From contig OX377202.1 of the NCBI GenBank assembly GCA_947396885.1, positions 71,582,643-71,646,642 of the forward strand: a DNA stretch of 64,000 nucleotides, written 5' to 3'. A model generated the notes under the pieces. The model saw only the letters and a list, made by a program, of their open reading frames with translations, did not search any database and was not told the DNA's origin. This DNA is from Heligmosomoides polygyrus polygyrus. Its lineage: Eukaryota; Nematoda; Chromadorea; Rhabditida; Heligmosomidae. Every line of letters starts with the position of its first letter. Position 1 is the first letter of the stretch. The translations under genes were made by a program, and so were the position numbers. Below, in pieces: positions 59,110-64,000 of this stretch.

Positions 59110-59740
59110 TCATGGTTCAGTTGGTAGGCCAAAACCCACAAGCAATGGAGCCAGCCTTTCCGTCACAGCCACGCACTCGTCTTTGTGATTGTATTTGGGG
59201 TTTCGGTACACGATCCGGAATACCTCGAGGGTTTTCCGCGCGGATACGTCGCTCCAACGTGCAAGGACCGTAACGGCCACCTTGACTTGTGCGCCGCCAT
59301 TCCACTGAACTCCGTGCTCACCCTTCGGAGTCTGAGGTTCTTCAAGTATCCCTTCATCTTGATGCACAGCGGCCATCCCGTTTTCCCGACATAACCCATA
59401 CTGCGTCCCATACATACATGACATAAAGTACACACATCGCCTCCTCCAGGTCATGCAGTCGTTGTTTTTTCCAAAAAAAAAAAGCACCTCAATGAGTGGG
59501 GGTAGACGCGGCCGTGCAACCGGTTATGGACCAGCTGTCCACTCAGATTCATTGGAGGGACTTCTATCACCCTTACCAATTACGGAGGTGTGCTCTACGA
59601 AGGCAGCCGCGGATTTCTCTGCTGACGTCGTTCGATATGGGCGGTTTGGGGAAGGGAGCTTGGCTTCGCTTTTGCTCGACCTTTTCTGGGTTGAAACCAC
59701 TGAGGATGTCTGTGCTTGGCAGAAGTTCCTACAGAATGAT
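59110..59740 (-). pseudogene. Penelope-like element relic: end of RT and GIY-YIG endonuclease domain
   Basis: Penelope-like elements encode an RT joined to a C-terminal GIY-YIG nuclease. Minus-strand frames give the RT/linker part (FNPEKVEQKRSQAPFPKP, ISNDVSREIRGCLRRA, then after a shift VRVIEVPPMNLSGQLVHNRL), a cysteine-poor version of the usual zinc linker (GKNNDCMTW), and the nuclease region CVYFMSCMYGTQYGLCRENG, TPKGEH, GAQVKVAVTVLARW, ARKTLEVFRIVYRNPKYN and KDECVAVTERLAPLL. The YIG motif itself is decayed to YGLC. Frameshift near 59600. Most of the RT was not found upstream. Recognised from pattern memory of nematode elements, not from a search. Confidence 0.75.
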
Positions 59741-60783
59741 GTCAATTTAAGGAAGCGATGTGTCATCCAAATTCTCTAGGCAGCGCCTTCTTAGTGCTGT
59801 CAGACGACACTGCGACTGTTGATCGAAACATGCTGGTGATTGTGGTCTTTTCATGTTGACCCAAAGTTAAGCAGTATATTTTTCTTGCGATACCACTTCG
59901 GTCTGGCTCACCTCCCGGACAGGCTAACCTACACGTTGAGGAGCAGAACCAATCACTGCTTCGTGCTTGCCTAGCAAAGTGAATATACACAGACTGCTTG
60001 GTCAGCAGTTCGAAGCAGACACCATAAAATCAATTGCAAAGATGAACGTTTGGCTGCGAAGTGCCTCTTGTCGGCCTGTCTGAGCTTTGACCTATGGTTC
60101 ATGCCCTAGAAGGTCCACGGGGAGGGTGGTCTCTAACGCTTCAGCTCCTTTACCATCGTCATAAACCACCTGACGGTGATTGGTGGAGTTCCTAGGCTCC
60201 ACCAACGAATGTAAGGTGGAGATTGGGATGATTGATTGACCGCAACCGTTACCAATTTTTGATGTAGGAGAAAATAACCTTGAGGAGTAGTTCCTTAAGC
60301 GTTATCTGGATCCTTCGAGACTCCAAACAAGGCGAAACCGCCGAAGCCCAGGCCGAATGAAGTGCTGTTACAGCCTATTTGCAACGCTTATCGAAATCGA
60401 AATTACTAAGACGAAGCGACGTAAGCGACTGTGAAGGCAATAGACACAATGTTTCAGAAGGCTACGTTCAATTAATCAGCCAACTAGATGAATAGGCACA
60501 TTGAAGATCAGTAGAAGAAAACTGCCCAGAGCAGAGTTTCGATGCAATGTGAGCATAGATCTGACTATATCCCCTGCAGCATAAGCGTCTCCAAAGTCGT
60601 TGTCATGTGATAAACGGATTTGGATCTGAGGTTTCGAAAAGGCGATGTTGCTCTTGCCCGTAGGAAGATGTATGTTCAAGAGACTATGGTGGTCTTAAGC
60701 AGAACGTGTAGGCAAGCAAAAAAAAACGGTTGGTAATCTCCAACTCCTCTCTTCTTCAAATCTCGGCATTGTAAGTTGTTAGT
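59741..60783. other. intergenic, nothing recognised
   Basis: Probably includes lost Penelope-like sequence, but no frame is readable. Confidence 0.35.
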
Positions 60784-60835
60784 CAGTCAAGTTTTTGTGC
60801 CAACACGAAGTTATTAGGTGGATCTTTATTTAGCA

Positions 60836-60876
60836 GAGCCTGACGTTTCGACTTCTCGTCCTCTTTAGATGCTAGT
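60836..60876 (-). ncRNA. hammerhead-like core, pair E left
   Basis: Minus strand: TAGCAT, CTAAAGA, G, hairpin GAC-GAGAA-GTC, GAAACGTC, AGGCT, followed by CTAAATAAAG. Stem I is weakened (AGCAT against AGGCT). The invariant G of the first box is A. Confidence 0.45.
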
Positions 60877-60954
60877 TGGACCCACCGCAAGAGCTGATGT
60901 TCGTCCCTACTGCTAACAACGTGGGCGAACATCAGCCCTTGCGGTGGATCCAAT

Positions 60955-60998
60955 TGGCCTCGAAAGACGACAAGAAGTCGAAACGTCAGGCCCTGCTA
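60955..60998 (+). ncRNA. hammerhead-like core, pair E right
   Basis: Plus strand: GGCCT, CGAAAGA, C, hairpin GAC-AAGAA-GTC, GAAACGTC, AGGCC. Stem I is a perfect GGCCT/AGGCC. ACGT could make the short helix III, with C as the cleavage-site base. The first core box has two changes from CUGANGA, so this copy is probably inactive. Confidence 0.5.
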
Positions 60999-61185
60999 AA
61001 TAAAGATACACCTAAAAACCTCGTGTTGGCGCAAAAACTTGACTGAACAACAGTTGATCGGCTTGTCCTCAATGCGGTAAACAGTTATAAAAAGCATTCC
61101 CTCAGATTTCCTTTCCCAGGAATAGATTTTATCGTACTCTTAAGCTCCCGAGAGCTTTCCCCTCCCACCACGACACGGAAACTGC

Positions 61186-63906
61186 CTATTCATCTGCACT
61201 TATAACTGTCGTACGATCGCATCTGAGCAGGATCTTCGGCCACTGTTTACAGAAGCCGCAACATCAAATGCGATGTTATTGCACTGCAAGAGACCATAAG
61301 AAGCACCGACCACAACGAGCTTCTTATCATCGGAGCAAAGGTGGAGAGAAAATATTGGCGGAGTTGGATTTCTTGTCAACTCGACTGTGCACCACACAGT
61401 AGGCTCTTACAAGGTCATCAGTCCGCGAGTAGCTGTTTTGGGTCTGGAAACCAAAGATCAACCAGCCGTCTCCATAATAAATGGATATGCTCCAACATCT
61501 GCGACTACAGACGAAGAAAAGGAGGAATTCTACAAGCTATTCCAAAGGAATGTCAACGACGAGAAGAGTTGCTACAAAGTTGTTGTTAGGAACTTTAACG
61601 GCACCGTCGGTACGAATGATCACGACGAATGGAGGCTAGAACCACATGGAACTTCATGAAGTGATGAAAAGGGAGGGCAACTGATAGATGTCCTATCCGC
61701 ATGCGGTCTCTTCCATGGGGATTCTATGTTCAAGAAGCCTTCAAACAGGCGATGGACTTGGGAAAGCCCAAATGGAGAAATACGTCCGGAGATCGACCAT
61801 GTTCCTACAAACAGACGCTGGAGTCTGTTCAACGTCTCCGTGCTGCCTTCACTTCACAGCGGCTCAGATCACCGTCTTCTCCGCGCGAAGCTGACTCCCA
61901 AAAAGAAGATGTTTTAACGTGACACTCATAAACAAACACCGGTGAGGATCCCCACATTTAAGTCGGAGGAGTTGGAATATGCAATAAAGTCGTATGATTG
62001 GAATCTTCCTAAAGATCCATCGGAAGACTACGACCTTCTCTCCAAAGGACTGTTGAAATGTGCTAGCAGCTCTTGCGGAGTCACATCACCGTCTGCTTCA
62101 AGACTCAACGCACATGCGATTAAACTCTTGGAGCAAAGAAGAGCTGTCAAACTGGATCCTAATACCTCCCATCTGGATAAAAGTCGCCATCTCGAAGTCC
62201 TTGCAGTGAAGGAGTCCATTCAAGCCTATAGAAGATTGAAGCTGATAGAAGCCGCTGATAAAAGCCAAGCGCTGTAAACGAGATCTCTGCGATCAGGAGG
62301 AAATTATGTCAGCCCTTTTGGATAAGGATGGAACAACGCAAACGTCTCGAAGAGCGATGGAAGCCAAGTCGTTCAAAAATTCTACACACCTCTGTTCCGT
62401 TCGTCTATCATTGCCACAAAATGCTTGATGCCACAAGCTGAGGAAGCGCCTCCTTCTCTAGAACCAGATGTTGCTTATGCCATCAGAAGGATGAAACCAG
62501 GCACTGCACCGAGCCGGGCGGCATTTCTGCAGATCTCCTTCGTGCGGGTGTCAACCACTACCTTCGACTTGGTAGGATTCCAGACTCATGGAAGGAGTCG
62601 AAAACAGTTCTAATCTTCAAAAATGGTCAGCAGGAGGATATCAACAACTATCGACCCATCAGACTTCTCTCGGTTGTGTACAAGATCTTCACCAAGATAC
62701 TGCTTAACCGCATGGAGCGTTGCTTGGATGAATATCAGCCAGTGGAGCAAGCAGGGTTTCGCAAGGATTTCTCCTGCATGGACCATATGACTGTCTCACA
62801 GCTCATCGAGAGGAGCCGGGAATACTGCATCCCATTTGTCCTTGCCGTTGTGAATTATCGGAAAGCGTTCGTCTCTATGGAAATCGCCCTACATCCGAAT
62901 TCTCGACGAATGCTTCTCGAACACATCGACTACCATCCAGTTGTTCGATCGAAAGCTTAAAATTCCTACCGGGTAACGGGTACTGCAGAAAGACACGATT
63001 TCTCCTAAGCTGTTCACAGCGGCACTCCACGATGCCATCAAGGACTTGAACTGGGAGGATAAAGGCTGCTTTGTGGAGGGTAAACGGATCAGCAACCTTC
63101 GTTTCGACGACGATATTGTTCTCATCTCTACCAGCACGGCAGAAGTCGAGGAAATGCTGAACGAGCTCAATGTGGCAGGTATGAAGATTGGATTGGACAT
63201 GAATATTTCCAAGACACAATTTATGGTCAACCAGTGGTGTGACACGGGACTCGTAAGGTTAAATGGAGTCGCTCTGCAACAGGTCGACTCCTACGTCTAT
63301 CTGGGAAGGGAGCTGAACATGGATAACGACCTCGCTCCTGAAATCGCCCGCAGGAGACGCGCAGCATGGGCAGCCTTCATTTCGATTCGCGAAGTCACCG
63401 ATCAGGTCAAGGATCCCGGCCTCAGGGCCTCGATATTCAACGCCTCTGTACTGCCTGCGATGTGTTACGCGATGGAAACCTGGCCCGACAACAAGACAAT
63501 CGCCAGAGCAATGCAAACTAAGCATCGTGCCCCTGGAGAGATGTCTTCTGATGACAAGCCTTCGTCAGCAATGGCAAGAAGGCCTACGAGCTCGGAGCTA
63601 CGGGAGAATGCGCAATTAGAGGACCCGCTGCAGTCCATGAAGAAGTCCAGATATCGCTGGGCGGCCGGACACCTGCTTCGACGAAAGGACGATAGATGGA
63701 GCCTCCGTGTCACGTAATAACTCCCGAGAGACCACTGGGACGACCACCAACGCGATGGGCAGACTCATTCTCAAGATCTTTCAGAGAGCGAAGTCTGCCT
63801 CACTGGATTCAAGCTGCCAGAGATCGTGCGGTCTGGAAGGGTTGGTTCCCCGCTGAGAAGACCTCCGCCGACGAAAGGACCATCAAAGTATCAAAGTAAA
63901 GTAAGT
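61186..63906 (+). pseudogene. second RTE-type LINE relic (different lineage from 46441-49874)
   Basis: Endonuclease pieces: CRTIASEQDL, INGYAPTSATTDEEKEEFYK, NFNGTVGTNDHDEW (GDFN Asp lost), RRWTWESPNGEI, SGSDHRLLRAKL (His intact). RT pieces: NYRPIRLLSVVYKIFTKILL, EQAGFRKDFSC, VVNYRKAFVS (both Asp of motif A lost), DTISPKLFTAALHDAI, FDDDIVLIS, YVYLGRELNMDNDLAPEI. C terminus: RPLGRPPTRWADSF in a new frame. At least seven stops or shifts. It ends in ATCAAAGT repeats (63882-63899). Same domain order as the full-length element, but clearly older. Confidence 0.88.
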
Positions 63907-63932
63907 ATTCTGCTTCCTTCATAGGTACTGTT

Positions 63933-63974
63933 CGTTGCTAGCTGGACTGCTAGCTTTTTGCGGAACTAGCAACG
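63933..63974. repeat. short inverted repeat near the right edge
   Basis: CGTTGCTAG and CTAGCAACG, 9 bp, enclose 24 bp that contain a further GCTAG pair. Non-coding; role unknown. Confidence 0.6.
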
Positions 63975-64000
63975 ATGTTCCCTGGCCTATGGACTGTTCT

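Larger units (their letters stand above)
60784..61045. repeat. 262-bp inverted repeat with two divergent hammerhead-like cores
   Basis: Arms of about 120 bp (60784-60906 and 60924-61045) with roughly ten per cent mismatches and a short loop. Each arm, read outward, runs GAACATCAGC, CTTGCGGTGG, a hammerhead-like core, CAGGC.CTGCTAAATAAAGA, CCTAA, CGTGTTGGC and AAAAACTTGACTG. Same family as the single copy at 21836. Confidence 0.85.

Overview
This window is eukaryotic, repeat-rich, moderately AT-rich genomic DNA, most likely from a strongylid (hookworm-like) nematode. The evidence is short exons with nematode-type 3' splice sites (TTTTCAG, ATTTCAG, CTTCAG), an acceptor-like CAG just before a start codon as in SL trans-splicing, and a mixture of mariner, RTE-type LINE, Penelope-like and tRNA-derived SINE relics. 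The species assignment is inference. No bacterial-style operons, rRNA, intact tRNA genes or CRISPR arrays were seen.

Host genes. One gene can be reconstructed with confidence, on the minus strand from 18156 to 2959. It has nine exons, all with GT..AG introns and compatible phases. It encodes a protein of about 306 residues with a signal peptide, an acidic N-terminal half and a low-complexity Pro/Gln/Thr/Phe-rich C-terminal half. I do not recognise the family. Its large introns hold a LINE relic, a mariner, SINEs and hammerhead-like motifs. A possible last exon of a second minus-strand gene lies at 52640-52732. Other exon-like pieces (11850-12065, 30337-30465) are weak.

Mobile elements, left to right: a mariner with intact N-terminal half cut by the left edge (1-646); a SINE (1283-2028) split by a 5'-truncated LINE (1457-1894), with both target-site duplications (TSDs) preserved; a LINE relic at 7371-8600; a decayed mariner (15832-16989) with TIRs; a LINE fragment at 24120-24690; a GC-rich MITE with TTA TSDs (36464-36957); a third mariner (37198-38430); a 1.5 kb long-inverted-repeat element with 21-bp tandem repeats at its end (43432-44954); a nearly intact full-length RTE-type LINE (46441-49874) with an 11-bp TSD and only three obvious lesions; a Penelope-like (GIY-YIG) relic (59110-59740); and a second, heavily decayed RTE LINE (61186-63906). 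About ten copies of one tRNA-derived SINE family are scattered through the window.

The most interesting signal is a recurring short motif resembling a hammerhead ribozyme core: a CTGANGA-like box, a hairpin, GAAACGT, then a flanking complementary strand, often followed by AATAAA. It occurs at 5976-6013, 17660-17700, 21836-21890 and as two divergent inverted pairs at 28039-28421 and 60784-61045. The second pair lies close to the Penelope-like relic. Hammerheads are known companions of Penelope-like elements, so these may be remnants of their terminal repeats.

Most remaining sequence is intronic or intergenic DNA in which I see nothing specific. Open frames under about 200 codons are expected by chance in a window this size and were not called.
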